Of a stretch of DNA of 64,000 nt, positions 1 through 11,512 are shown piece after piece. A program made the position numbers and the translations under genes. The notes below the pieces were generated by a model. That model was not told the DNA's origin. It was given only the letters and a program-made list of their open reading frames with translations, and searched no databases. Numbering within the stretch: position 1 is the first letter of the stretch; each line of letters starts with the position of its first letter. The stretch comes from Amanita rubescens (Eukaryota; Basidiomycota; Agaricomycetes; Agaricales; Amanitaceae): assembly GCA_015039365.1 (NCBI GenBank), contig WION01000013.1, forward strand, positions 248,001 to 312,000. Direction: 5' to 3'.

Positions 1-1128
1 AGAACGTCGTCAACGAATCATACCAGATTACCGGGTGGATTCAGTGGATTTAATTCGGTCAGTTTATATCCCCCACGTGCATGATTACCGATAACTTATG
101 GAGAAGAAGGGCTTCTAACTTTGTTCGCGATCCTGGGAGAGGTGGGTTGTTCCGGATTGAGTATCGTTTATAATAGACTACACCGTGCTGCTGTTGAATC
201 TTGCGATACATATTATGTATATGTGAATATGCTACATTCCGTTTGAATGCTGCATAATGCGCAGACACGAACCACTCGAGGACTTGAGAAGTGTTAACGA
301 GTGCAGAAAGGAAGTTTGGGTTGAAAATGGCTGCGAACGATGTTATCTCTGAGCGGTTCAGCAGAGATGGCTTTTCGTACCTGCCATGTGGATCGTTGGC
401 TGTTGTGACGAGGTGTACAGACCAGCGTCGAGGTACTGGGCGTTACAAACAAACGGCCTCCGATGGCAAAAGTTAAATCTCAGGAAGACGCGGGGTTAAA
501 CGTGTCCTAGATACCTTTCTCAACCTGATTTTTATCACAGACTTCCAGGTTACGGATGGCGAAGTGGTCCGGCAAGGGTATAAGCCTATGTATGAGGCGA
601 ATACATCTCTGAAAGCTAGCCCTTGGGGTTTGGTTGTGAACGTCGCAGTGACGGTGGCTCATTCGAAATCATCATTCCCACAGTAAAAATAGGTTTATCA
701 TGAGTTGACGACGGATTAATCGCTTCTCCGTTAACTGTGCATTGCACGACGATCTCGCACGCGTCGACCCCGTGTATATGTGTTAATTCCCGGATATGAC
801 TGCAATTCGCTAAGGGCTTCGATGAGCTAACGGTGAGTGAAGATCTTGTTCTTACACACGCCGACTTGTATATCATGATACTCCCAGTTGAACCAAACCA
901 GTGTCCTTCAATTACATCTGACGAGCCTGTCCAGAAAATCACAATCCTGTTCCCGCCTCTGCATGTGTCTTACGCCTGAAGAGAGGTATACACTATTGTA
1001 TGAACGTCGTCTGCATGTCCATGTCTCGAACCACAATCACAAGCAGAGTATCAAGCACATGAATTACAAAACAGTACATACAACCAGAAGAGAAAAAAAA
1101 TAAGGATAAAATAACAACCATCCAGCAC
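1..1128. other. Left edge, no gene assigned
   Basis: No recognised gene. The minus strand stays open for 108 codons at 616-942. A splice-acceptor-like site (GAATTGCAG) lies within it, followed by an open stretch of ordinary composition ending at 616, so the 3' part of an unrecognised minus-strand gene is possible. Positions 1-600 show only short unconvincing ORFs. Confidence 0.3.
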
Positions 1129-1661
1129 TCATTGTTCCGGTTTCTTCTGGATGTTTGTCGGTTTTTGAGCTAGGGTAAGACTCTTATGGATAAACGGAAG
1201 CACACCACCTCCGGCAATCGTTGCTCGAACGAGGGTGTCTAGTTCTTCATCTCCACGGATGGCGAGTTGCAGGTGACGTGGAGTGATACGTTTCACCCTC
1301 AAATCTTTGGAAGCGTTACCTGGTAAAAGTCAATTTGTTGTAGTGAGACGGAAGCAAATGCAACGGACCTGCCAACTCAAGGACTTCGGCGGTCAGATAC
1401 TCCAGAATGGCGGATGTGTATACGGCAGCTTTGGCTCCTACGCGCATGTGGTATTGCGTGCGTTGTTTCAGGTACCTGTGAATACGACCGACGGGGAACT
1501 GACAGAACGGTGAGTATAGCGAACGATGTGTGGAGTGTGATGAGGTGTACCTGAAGACCCGCTTTCTGACTTCTCGTTCTGATACTGCGGGGCTCAGCCG
1601 GGCCTTGCTGTTGGGGAGCAGCGCCGCTTTTTGACTTTCCACCCGAGTTTGCTGGAGGCAT
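1129..1661 (-). CDS. HTZ1: Histone variant H2A.Z
   Basis: Replacement histone that forms H2A.Z-H2B dimers in nucleosomes, typically next to promoters. Three exons on the minus strand: 1661-1551?, precisely exon 1 from 1661 to 1551, exon 2 from 1498 to 1369 and exon 3 from 1319 to 1129, with introns of 52 and 49 nt. Exon 1 gives a Gly/Lys/Ser-rich tail starting [13 protein letters not shown]. Exon 2 carries the histone-fold start [11 protein letters not shown] and [17 protein letters not shown]. Exon 3 carries [20 protein letters not shown], then the acidic-patch segment GDEELDTLV, and [12 protein letters not shown]. The tail ends KKPEQ. The loop and C-terminal sequences match H2A.Z rather than canonical H2A, and there is no SQ(E/D)L H2A.X motif. 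Its start codon lies 71 bp from the divergent F-box-like gene. Confidence 0.95.
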
Positions 1662-1732
1662 GATGGTGGTCAATAGGAGAGAGTTCTGAGTAAACGAAGT
1701 CACATGGCAGCACGCGTCTCGTCACGTTTCTC
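1662..1732. promoter_or_regulatory. Short shared 5' region between divergent genes
   Basis: Only 71 bp separate the start codon of H2A.Z (minus) from that of the F-box-like gene (plus). Any core promoter must be shared or overlap the flanking coding sequence. No clear TATA element is seen. This is inferred from spacing alone. Confidence 0.4.
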
Positions 1733-2859
1733 ATGTTCTCTGCTGCCATCAAGCGCTTATCTTCGCTGCCGGTCGAGGTCGTACACAAGATCCTGACCGA
1801 TATCCAGCTTGTGCGCATCTTGCACATTCTATGCGTGCACGATGAACCCTACGTCGAGGCGTGTGTAGCGTCGCACTATGACATTGGCAAGGTGCTTCCC
1901 GCAGAGAGGTTATCCAAGATCAAACAGTTCTTTATGCTCTATCTGGACATCATCAGGCTACATCGGCATCCTGCGCTGGACCGGCCCCATATCGCACCGC
2001 TAGAATGTGACGCACAAACGTTTGCGGGGAAAGGGGGTTCGGCAGACAGCGTTATATCCTAGTATTACATCTGCTGTCCTAATCAAGCTCAGTCAGTACG
2101 ATCCGTTTCACGAGGCGCTGCAGCCGCATGCATCTGGACCTATTCCGTCGCTGTACCAGGTCGATGCGACTGATGTGGGATCTCTGCGGCACATGTTTGA
2201 GGCGCTCAATGGAGCAGAGCAGGCGATGAACAAGAAAAAGTCTGACCAACTGAAACGGCTGGCGCAGATGATGATAGAGTACCCTCTGTCACTCAAAATG
2301 CTCAGCGATCGGTCACAGGAGGTGCGACGCAACGACCAGCACCGGATTGACCAGCTTATGGTGCTGTCTGAGCGAATGCTGCATGGGCAGATCCTTGATC
2401 AGAGTTTTGTCGCGACGCGGTATTTTGCGATGCGCGGGTTATTTGTCGTTCCGTATGACCGGTACGGGGTCCGTTGAGAGACCCGATTTAACTGTTCTAA
2501 CTACTATTAGGTTGCTGAGAGGGTTTCTCAAGGTGTTGAAACGATATCCAGAGGACAAACACGAGTACCCGCCTGAAATGGTGACGGTAATGCAGGGCAT
2601 GAGACAAATTTACGTACGGTCCGAAGCTGGGCGGTACATGCGCACGAAATACACGCGGTATGGAGAAGAAGGTGCGTGTGGACTGCGACAGCCGCAGTTC
2701 AACAACGACTATGCGCGCAACACGTTTGAGAACGTGAATGAGCGCATACAACCACTCGATGAGCGGGAATTGACGTGGCTAGAGGGATTCTTATCTGTTT
2801 GTCGGCACATGCGGGGTCGCGAGGAACGGTGGTGGACGGGACATATTGACTACCATTGA
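1733..2859 (+). CDS. F-box-like hypothetical protein
   Basis: About 340 residues in three exons. The N-terminus contains LSSLPVEVVHKIL, which fits the start of an F-box (LPxExxxxIL), followed by a helical region with QLVRILHI. F-box proteins usually recruit substrates to SCF ubiquitin ligases through Skp1, but the match here covers only the first half of the motif. Intron 2 (2462-2510, GTACGG..CTATTAG with a CTAAC branch site) is clear. Intron 1 ends at the AG at 2062, and the in-phase donor is at 2020, giving a 43-nt intron that is short for this window. The rest is an alpha-helical, Arg/Glu-rich region with no recognised domain; it contains MVTVMQGMRQIYVR and ends at HIDYH. Function unknown beyond the possible F-box. 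Confidence 0.55.
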
Positions 2860-2908
2860 TTTCTAAGCAAATTCTCACGCTGTACATTATACAACTTTCT
2901 TTTCGACC

Positions 2909-5900
2909 ATGAGTCTACAGCCTGAGCCTCCAGGGCCATCCCGTCTCCCTAGGCCTGTCTCTGTAGCTGCTCATCCTCCTAGGCGACATCAGCGTGCTTC
3001 TCAACAAGATGACCAACCTGCTCATATCGACGTCTACGCTCACCCAGCAGCAGTAGCCTATGCCGCCGCTCATCCTCGCAGACAGATCCCAAAGTTTGGT
3101 CCATATCTCCTTCTTCAGACCCTCGGCGAGGGTGAGTTTGGTAAAGTCAAGCTCGGTCTCCATACCACTTGGGGTGAAGAGGTTGCTGTGAAGCTCATCC
3201 GGAGAGGAAATGTAGACAGCGCCCTCCGCATGTCCAAAATCGAACGCGAAATCGAGGTCCTCAGGGTAAGCTTGCTCTAACTAGCCCCGCCCATGCTCAT
3301 CCCAATGCACCCCAGATCCTCAAGCACCCCAACATCGTCCGCCTCTACGACGTCATAGAGACCGACAAGTATATCGGCATCATCCTCGAATATGCATCTG
3401 GTGGAGAGCTTTTTGACCACATCCTCGCCCATCGTTATCTGCGCGAGCGCGACGCTGCAAAACTCTTTTCACAGCTCATCTCCGGCGTATGGTACATTCA
3501 TCAAAAGAAAATAGTCCACCGTGACCTCAAACTCGAAAACCTCCTGCTTGACCGCAACCGCAATGTTATCATCACCGATTTTGGCTTTGCCAATCGCTTT
3601 GAACATCGCGCAGACGATCTAATGCAGACGAGCTGTGGAAGTCCATGTTACGCCGCTCCAGAGCTCGTCATCAGCGAGGGCCTCTACGTCGGCAGCGCAG
3701 TCGACATTTGGAGCTGTGGCGTTATTCTCTACGCCATGCTCGCTGGATATCTGCCCTTTGACGATGACCCGGCCAATCCAGATGGCGACAATATCAATCT
3801 TTTGTACAAATACATTGTCAGCACTCCCCTTTCCTTCCCCGATTACATCTCCCCGGAGGCCCGCAATCTCCTCAGCATCATGCTCGTCCCCGATCCCGAC
3901 CCGTCCGCGCCAGTCTCGAAGTGGTCATGAGGCACCCCTGGTTGGCTGCATATGCCATCCCGAACGATGGATCAGAAGTGCCCAAGGCGTTTGGAAAAGC
4001 TGTTGAGGATCTCGAACGTGCCGCCATGGAGCAGCACCAGCAGAAACGCCTTGCTTATCAGAAGCAGATGAAGGCCCTGGCGGCCCAATCGGCCCCTCAA
4101 GACGCAAGGGCAAACCGGAGCCTCAGCTACCGCCCTGCAGACCATGCCCCAGTCGCCGGCGCTTCCGGCAGGAGCAAGTCGAGCCAGCCCACTCAATCCG
4201 AGTATATATACCAGTCGGATCAATCTGTCGTTCACTCCACGCCGGCCCATGCCGACAGAACCTATGGCAGCCCTTCCGCCTCGATCGGCGTCGCCGACGA
4301 CGATCCATTTGCTGGTCCCAGCCAGCAAAAAAGAAAGTAAGGCTCCGGAGCCGGCAAGCGCGACGCTGCAAGTCCAAAACAAGGGTCACCACCACAAGGC
4401 GTCGACAAGTCCAGGAGAGTCCAATTCGTTCAGGCACACCATTCAGGTAGAGTACGACTGCTCCTACTTCACAGCCCAAGCAAGGCAGGAGGAGCGAGGA
4501 CAAGGAGAGGAAGACCAACGGGGTGTCTCCCGCTCGGACAAGAGAAGCCTCACTCTGCCAACGGCGTCAGCGAACCGGCGCAAAAGCCGACAAAGGAAAG
4601 GCGCTCGTCTTCCTCAAAACCGTTACCCCCGCCTCCTATTAATGCCCCGACTTCATACCATTTACCATCGAGTAAAGAAAATACCCCAGAAACGACACCC
4701 ACAAAGCGGACTGATACCACACCCCGGGGGGCGACCAGGATACCCATCGTTAATGTAGCTTCGCCCCCTGATACCCCTGCCAAAGTTACCTCCCAAGAAG
4801 CGAGCGAAGAATCTGGAAGCCAGAGGTCAGTATCCTCTAAAAAGGGACACAAGAAGGGTGTTTCTTCTCTGGACAAGATTGGCTTGACCAAGATCTTTGG
4901 TGGAGGAAGCAATGCCAACGCGGAAGCATCATCGCCCCATGCGGATCGTCTGTCCGATGGTTCGAACGGTCCTTCTGGGCGTGCGCCTTCGAATCATTCA
5001 TCCGCGTTGTTGAGCCCCACCGAGAGTGAGAAAGAGAAGGACAGTGGCAAGAAGGGCAGACGGAACACGCTCACGCTTATGGTCGAGCCCATCATCAGCC
5101 GGACGATGAGGAACAGGTCGGGTAAAGGACGCGCCACTTTGACACCTGTGACTGCTGAGGGCCCCAGTGCGGCTTCGTTTGCTGGTGATTCGGGAAGTGC
5201 CAAGGCGAAATTACAAAAGGAAAAGGAAAAAGAAGAAAGGTCCAAGACTGCAAGGGTTACGCAGGTGGAGGCGCCGTACACGCCACCCGATATCGAACCT
5301 GTGTCTCCTGGTTTGCAAGCTTCCTCTAGCAAGGCTAGGAAGGTGATGCAATGGTTCAGAACGAAGAGTAAAGGAGCGAGAGACTCGATTGGCCCCGACT
5401 CGACGACAGAGGGAGATGAGAAGATGTATGCGTCCCCTAACCCCGTTATTGATGCAGCGTCGCCCGTCCAGGTGTTCGTCACGACGCCGGCGGCGTCTGT
5501 CCCCCTCACTCCTGCTCCGAAACCGCAGCGTACCGCATCCACGGCAGGGGAGAGCATGCTATCCACACCAAGCTTGGTGAAGCGGTTCAGAAACTCGGTG
5601 ACGATAGCTACCAGCACACCGTTGAGTTCTGGCGGTGGAAATAAGAACGGGACGATGCGCATTCATCATGGTGCTGTTGATCAGGCAATGGTAACGACGC
5701 GGCCCCCGGCCGAGGTGATGAAACACGTTCGTGAGCTGCTTGAGGGGATGGGGGTCGAGATTCAGATCGAGTCGGAGTACAAGTTCAAGTGTATCAGGGC
5801 AAAGAGGAAGAAAGGGACGGTTGGTGGTGGGATGGGCAGCGTTGGTGGCGGAAACAGCTTGGCTGCTGTTACCATGGTGGGTAGTGCAGCTTCCAATGGG

Positions 5901-6381
5901 GTAAGTTGGCTCGTTGCGGAGGATGGCTTTCCAGTCTGATGCTGAACGACAGGTTGACAAGCGCGGACTACCGCTGCCATCTCAGTCGACGTTCTCGGCG
6001 ACGGGTGGTATGCTTCGCGGGCTGCTCATGCGCCGTCAAGTCGTCCCAGCCGACGTCCGCGACGTCTACGCCGAACCCAAACCAGAGCGTCGCGTTTGAT
6101 GAGGAGACGTCGGTTGTGGTGAGCGAGCCACTGGTCTTCAGCGAGACGGCGTACGGTGATGTGAGCGTGGATGCGGGCGGCGAAGTCCGGTTCTCGGTCG
6201 AACTGACGAGGATTGACCGATTGAAGGGTACCTATTCGTTGGAAGTGAGGAGGCTCAAGGGTAACTTGAACAGTTACGGGTATCTTTATGAGACGTTTAG
6301 ACAGTACGCAGTTTCTTTTTTGGTTTGGTGGGCTGCCGCTGATGTTGTACTTTTTTCAGACGCACCGATTTACAACGGTAG
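2909..6381 (+). CDS. Kin4-like CAMKL Ser/Thr kinase with C-terminal KA1 domain (frame disrupted)
   Basis: Protein kinase of the CAMK-like group. Exon 1 (2909-3265) ends inside the N-lobe, with glycine loop GEGEFGKV (residues 73-80) and ATP lysine in VAVKLI (K95). After a 50-nt intron come [14 protein letters not shown] and the activation segment [13 protein letters not shown], typical of Kin4/SNF1-like kinases. A long Ser/Pro/Lys-rich linker follows, including RHTIQVEYD. The KA1 domain begins near 5655 ([10 protein letters not shown]) and continues to [20 protein letters not shown] and LYETFRQ. KA1 domains bind acidic phospholipids at the membrane. Introns 5901-5952 and 6304-6359 are clean; the last exon adds RTDLQR and a stop. 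Reading the whole gene needs five single-base corrections: one missing base near 3905-3915, and one extra base each near 4330 (an A run), 4457, 4540 and 6035. Kinase identity is firm; the exact orthology to Kin4 is less so. Confidence 0.85.
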
Positions 6382-7848
6382 AAAACTGCAGATGGAGGCA
6401 TTTTTCCCATTTTCCATTAATTTTTCTCGGATTGCAACGCAACGCTATCACACGTGTGTGTGTGTTTCTATAATCATCAACCTCCCCTCACATGCTTAGT
6501 TTGACGGTCGACTATGTTCCATATTACCCCTTCTTTTTGTTTATATCCCACTTGTACATACTTGCATCATACCCTAATTGCGTCCTTTTTGTCTTTTTTT
6601 CGTTTTTTTCTCTCGCTTTTGTCATTTTGGCACGTTCTGCAATGGGATATTTCTCACACCAACTCGTTGAAACTGCTGGAACGTCCATCTCCGTGTTTAT
6701 ATTGCATTGGATCGTTAGACCAATAATTGTTAATTTATCATGTACATATACCAGTTTTGGGCGTTGTATGTTATTAGATAACAACGGAGCGCTCACACTT
6801 TTTTTTTACTTGTTATGGATAACATATGCAGATCTGCGAACACAGGAACCTGTCAAGCGACCATCTATCCACTTTTAGAATTCTTTAGCTGCGGGCGTAT
6901 ACTTCGATTAACCTTTCCTACTCTATCAATACCCTATCTTTATCACGGTGCCCGTCGGATTGCTGTGATCATGTGTGTATGTATACGTGGGAAGTGCGCA
7001 CCCGACTTTACGTTTTGTCTACCGCTATCTTGGCTTTCGTGGGGCATCATGGCCCTGCGGCTCTTTACGCTGCCGCGGTGGTCCTGTGATCATCTCGCAT
7101 CAACGGGAGCCGCCGGGCCCTAGCATTATTATCATCAGCGCGCACAATTCCACATACCAATCAATCACGGGGTGGCCTTGGTTCAGCGGCGTTGGCTGCC
7201 CGTAAGGGTGGATGGGGTGGCCGTCGGGTGTTCGGGAGGTGGGGGTGGTCTTCGTCGGGCTGTTTGGGCCGCGTCGCCGTAGCCGGGTGTTTCTGGTACG
7301 GGTGTCAAGCGGATCTGGTCTGTAAGACAGACCGTAGGCGGCCGTAGGGAAGAGAGGTGCGTGCGTATCCGCGAACACCCGCGCGGCCGATTTTGAGGGT
7401 CCTTCGCGCTATTGCGCCGCATCCCTCTTTCTTAGACGGGGTATCAGAGGGCATCAGCGTTCGCCTGCTACTCGCCTACTCGCCTACGCTCCCGGCGGTG
7501 GGGCTTTGATTGACCCTCAGGATTATGAGATTTTCATTAGTTTTTGTTGTGAGCCCAAAATAGCCAGTAAATCACGGTACACACCATAAGGAGATAAAAT
7601 CGTTCCAAAGAAAAGCGCCCTTCGCAGGAACATATGCCTAGTTAGGTCAATACTCACAAAACAGGTATACGCGCTGCGGCCCTTGAAGTGATTAGCACGG
7701 TATTCCAGGCTTTTCTTCCTACGCGATGGCGGCCGTGGTAAAACCAATCTTAGGTACATAAGATATCTCAAGTGAGAGTCGTGCTTCAACCTTTCCCCCG
7801 CAAACCGCACGGGCCATCCTCCGCTCCAACACTTTACTCCAGCGCGTC
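6382..7848. other. Intergenic stretch with sharp composition change
   Basis: No gene recognised. Positions 6500-6880 are rich in T runs, including stretches near 6590-6610 and 6795-6810. Positions 7190-7510 are conspicuously GC-rich and contain a short imperfect repeat of ACTCGCCT near 7470-7490. ORFs here are short and without family resemblance. Confidence 0.4.
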
Positions 7849-8392
7849 ATGTCTGTCTCTGTTGCTTCTATCATGCCGATCCACTGTCCCCAACTGCCAC
7901 AGCAGCTGTGCCTCGGCATTCATCGGGGGGCTCTGGACCACACACTGGTGACGACGGAACCACCTCCAAGAGTAATGGAGCGCGTTCACCAAGTCTTAAA
8001 TGATATGGGCGTAGTTGTCCAGGTTGAGAGCGAGTTCAAATACAGATGCATATACAAACAACAAAGGCGACCAGAACTATTTGGACAGTATTTGGGCGTT
8101 CCAAGCCCACAGGTGAGTTATCGCGTGCGCTTACATCTGGTGCCACCAAGTCTAAAATATCGCTGAAGCAGCGGGGACCGGCGGAAGATGCCGTTGACGA
8201 AGTCCGCTTCTCTGTGGAGCTGACCAGATTAGACGGTCTGCACGATACTTTCAGTCTGGACGTGCGTCGACTGAAGGGGAACCTGAGAAGTTATAAGACG
8301 TTATACGATACGCTGCGACAGTATGTTGCCTCTATCTCTCGGCTTGATTCACTCTAACCCTCAACTGCAGGCGGGCAGCCGACTTACTGTGA
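7849..8392 (+). CDS. Stand-alone KA1-domain protein, copy of the upstream kinase tail
   Basis: Three exons (7849-8112, 8172-8320, 8371-8392) encode a small protein that is essentially a KA1 domain. GIHRGALDHTLVTTEPP, MERVHQVLNDMGV and VESEFKYRCI align with the kinase tail upstream ([36 protein letters not shown]). The second half, [20 protein letters not shown] then LYDTLRQ, is nearly the same as the kinase version. The last intron interrupts the terminal Gln codon at the same position and phase in both genes. All three exons join in phase with no frameshift. No kinase catalytic domain is present. Reading frame 1 stays open upstream of the ATG and still resembles the kinase linker (LLQRV..SVSVAS against LVKRF..SVTIAT), so a 5' exon may be missing. 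KA1 folds bind anionic lipids; this protein could be a membrane-binding competitor of the kinase, which is inference. Confidence 0.75.
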
Positions 8393-8465
8393 TATAGAAC
8401 AAATGAGTGTATTATATTGGGAAAATGGATACCTGTAGATCTGTACATATAGAAAATCGGGTTAA

Positions 8466-9928
8466 TTATGGGCCAGTGTTCGTCAAGGGTGCCGTGGGTA
8501 TAGAGTTCTGTAGGGGAATATATTTTGCTTCGAATTCGTCATATATTATGAGGCTGTCGGCAAGTTCATTGAACAATTCGTCTTGGGGTGTAGAAAGCTC
8601 GGTCGTGAAGGGTGTGTCATCATTCGCCGTTGATTCAACTAGCTCTGGAGTTAAAGAATGCGGAGAACCACTAGGAGAACGGAAGGCCTTGATGTTACCG
8701 AGTCGCTCCACCGCGTACAGTGTCTCGTTATCGCCAGACAGGTCAGAGCGTAGCTGAGGCGGCGGACTCGATCTTCCCGCGTCCAAAGCTTGCTTTCCAT
8801 CGCTATGCGTAAATGTCTGCTCTACACTCCCAGGCATCCAAAGCAGCGCAGGATTAATGCATTGGTCTTCTTGGTCTCTTTGTCGATCCCTCGCTAGATA
8901 TACTGCCATTGGATCAGGTATCATCATAGGTGCGACACTCGGATTCTAGGCCGTCGAGTGAAACGTCCAGGGTGGCTTTGTTGCAATTTCTTCATTTCGA
9001 TACATGCCGCATAAGCCGTCGCATAATCGCTATGGAACTGCCATCCATTGGGTAAGCCTTGGTAGAGTGACACTTCACGAGACATTGGAAAGCCGCGCAG
9101 ACCCAAGCCTGTAGGAACTTGTTGAGGCACACTTTGCGTAGTCATAGTATGGGCGGCTGACATCTGCTGGTGAGTCGAGATGGATCGACGCTCAGAGTTC
9201 ATTTCAAGAGGGTGAGCACCGGCGTTTGTGAAATATGACTTGCCCACGTCAGCAATGTCATTTAGGGCTGGGGATGGAGGCTCTGACGAAGTGCCGGAAT
9301 CGTAAACCATAGGCAATATCGGCGAAGGAGGTGCTGATGATGCAAGACTGATCATAAAGGGATTCAGACGTCCTCGTTTAGACTTGCAGGTCGGACACAT
9401 CTTCACAAATAGCGCGACGAGATCCTTAGGTATCCAAGTATAAAACTGGCGGATAAAAGCGCAAGTCCTATCCCTTCCAGCGTGGACAGACTTTCCATGG
9501 AAGTAACACAACAGCGAGTAGATTTTTTCTTTTACCGCCACTAGGAGACCTTCATGAACCAACACTTGTCGCGTCGGGTCGCCAAACTCGCGGATGTGAT
9601 CCACTTCAGCCAAGGTCGTCAGCCTAAACATCTTCCGTGCCCAGAATCTGAATTGGGGATTCTCGCCGGAGTCCTCTTCAATCAGAACATCCCATATCCT
9701 GTCAAAGATAGCTTGGGGTATAAGAGCCTTTGCACGTCGTTTGGAAGAGAGCGAGTCAAGGTAGCATGTTTCGATTGCTTTGTACTGCTCGTATGTCGGG
9801 AAACCGGCCTGGTCAAGTGTGTCTTGTCCAAGTATTTGGTCGTTGTAGGCTACCGGCGACTCCGCCCTTTCGTACGGCTTGGGCGACAAGCTGGGCGTTT
9901 GGATAGAAGTGAAGCGATCTGGGCTCAT
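8466..9928 (-). CDS. Integrase-type H2C2 zinc-binding domain protein (frame break near the middle)
   Basis: The 334-codon 5' part starts MSPDRFTSIQTPSLSP and holds a predicted helical region (FRFWARKMFRLTTLAEVDHI), then a zinc finger of the retroviral/Gypsy integrase H2C2 type: the His pair in YFHGKSVHAGRDRT, RQFYTWIPKDLV, and the Cys pair in KMCPTCKSKRGR. It continues into Ser/Pro-rich low-complexity sequence. Frame 1 ends just after RRPRIRVSHL at 8924, and a second frame continues without a gap through MMIPDPMAVYLARDRQRD to a stop at 8466. Adding one C in the CACCTATG stretch near 8927 would fuse them, giving SHPMMIPDP, so this is most likely one gene of about 487 residues. No reverse transcriptase, integrase catalytic core or LTR lies nearby, so it appears to be a domesticated domain in a host protein. 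Function unknown; nuclear or DNA-linked work is plausible. Confidence 0.65.
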
Positions 9929-10209
9929 TTGACCTGCGGCGGGATCAAAACGGATCTTTATAAACTAACGGCGGAGGCACTCACTAGATTAGCAAGTAGT
10001 AGGATAGAGAAATGAATAGAGAGGACATTGAGCATTCGCAGTGGATCATATAATGTGGCGCGCAGGTGGCTGACCGATTACTTGAGAGTTGTCAGCCAAC
10101 ATGGCAGCAGCTGAGAAATGCAATCGAAATAATGATATACATTTAGTGATGATTAGTAGTAATGCCGTCTAAACCAGTCCCATTGTATGTATCCTTCGAC
10201 TTGCCCCCT

Positions 10210-10556
10210 TCAGAGCAATACAGCCATAACGCCAGCAATAACACCGAGCACTGTGCCATCAGCATTCATGGTGGGCATAGCAGCATTGGGTGTCGATGTA
10301 CTTGTGCCCGCTGATGACGCGGAAGAAATGATGGAGGATACGTGCGAAGAGACGGAGCTCAACGACGACTCGGCCGACGAGATCACGGAGCTTGCGCTCG
10401 TACCAAGAGTCAGGGTCCCGGTAGTGGTGAATCTGCATTGAGGTCGTTAAGGAGCGCGAGAGCAGAGTAAAAGGTGACTTACGTGGTTATCTGAGCGCTC
10501 GTAGAGAAAGCGAGCAAGAGCGTCGCTACAAAGGTGTACTGCAGTCTGAACTTCAT
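10210..10556 (-). CDS. Small Ser/Thr-rich secreted protein, probable GPI anchor
   Basis: Two exons (10556-10483 and 10432-10210) around a 50-nt intron (GTAAGT..ATGCAG), joining in phase. The protein is about 98 residues. The N-terminus is a signal peptide (MKFRLQYTFVATLLLAFSTSA), cut to the mature start QITT. The middle is dominated by Ser and Thr with Ala and Val, including SSVISSAESSLSSVSSS, a pattern of heavily O-mannosylated wall proteins. The C-terminus is a short hydrophobic tail (GVIAGVMAVLL) right before the stop, preceded by small residues (NADG), as expected for a GPI attachment signal. No catalytic domain. Probably a surface or wall protein of unknown role. Confidence 0.7.
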
Positions 10557-11512
10557 GATTGCGAGTAGCAGTGAGGAAGCGTTTGCGTTAGAGTAAGGGA
10601 GGAGTTGGGTTGCGGAAATTCAAATATTCTTGTTTTTATAGGTCGATTCTGTGACGTCGTCGAGGATGTCATTAATATGGGCAAGCTTGGCCGCGATTTT
10701 GTAATTTCCAAATATTGTATCCATTTTCTGTGTGCCGACCCGGACCCTGGAACTAGTTTCAAGATTGGCCAGGATTGCGGGACGGAATAGTTTCGAATGT
10801 AGAGCAGGCGCGGGTTTGGGTTGCCACATGAGGACGAGGCTTGTACGCGTCAAGCGGATTTGGGAAGGTATTGGCACGTCAGAAGAGGTACGGTCACTTG
10901 CATTCATAAGATCAACTTGGATCCGCGAGACGGGCTCAGGTCAATTTTAGAGATTAGCATCCTCTACAAGAAGTCTTCTGCTCGCAGAAAAATTCAAAAA
11001 ACGTATGAAAGGCAACATCCTTGATGCTGTACAGCAGCGATTGGACAACGAACCAAGTTATGCCAAGGCGGCCAGTTCCATCTGTCGATCTCTATTTCAA
11101 CGCGATCAAGGTGCTCCATGACATATGCGGCTATGAGGGGAGTCCTGCGCTTTCGAGCCCTATCACTTGGCTTGGAGGGAGAAGTTAAAAACCGCTGCGA
11201 AAACGGGAAGCAACTGATCTGGAACGTATCCCCGGTGATCTGTTTTGCGGATCACGTCGCTGACTCCGAGACCTAGGTCTTGGCGAAGTGGAAAACCTCT
11301 TTTACGGATGTTTTACAAGGCACAGATTGGAGCAACGAGACATACCCCGTTACGTTGCCGTTCCTGTGCAGTACCATCCATGAGCGCGTTACAGTACTCT
11401 ACCAGGACAGATCACTAAGCTCACCGTACCGTAGTAGCATACAGGCTTTTGTTGATATCTATTTACGTGCTTTTCCTGACGCGCTCTTCAAAGTCCCGAC
11501 GGCCACCGTGTC
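10557..11512. other. Upstream of NUP192; possible unassigned coding stretches
   Basis: No recognised gene. Plus-strand open stretches occur near 10955-11110 and at 11280-11549 (89 codons, containing YPVTLPFLCSTIHERV and VDIYLRAFPDALFKV) whose composition looks protein-like. The second overlaps the NUP192 start codon in another frame. They do not join into one convincing gene. Confidence 0.3.

Noticed and set aside
4994..5662. 222-codon minus-strand ORF
   Set aside because: Antisense to the low-complexity kinase linker, where open frames are expected by composition.
8466..9928. Interpretation as a live Gypsy-type retrotransposon
   Set aside because: Only the zinc finger is present; no reverse transcriptase, RNase H, integrase core or long terminal repeats were seen.
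9554..10015. 153-codon plus-strand ORF
   Set aside because: Lies antisense to the H2C2 zinc-finger gene and has no family features; a shadow ORF.
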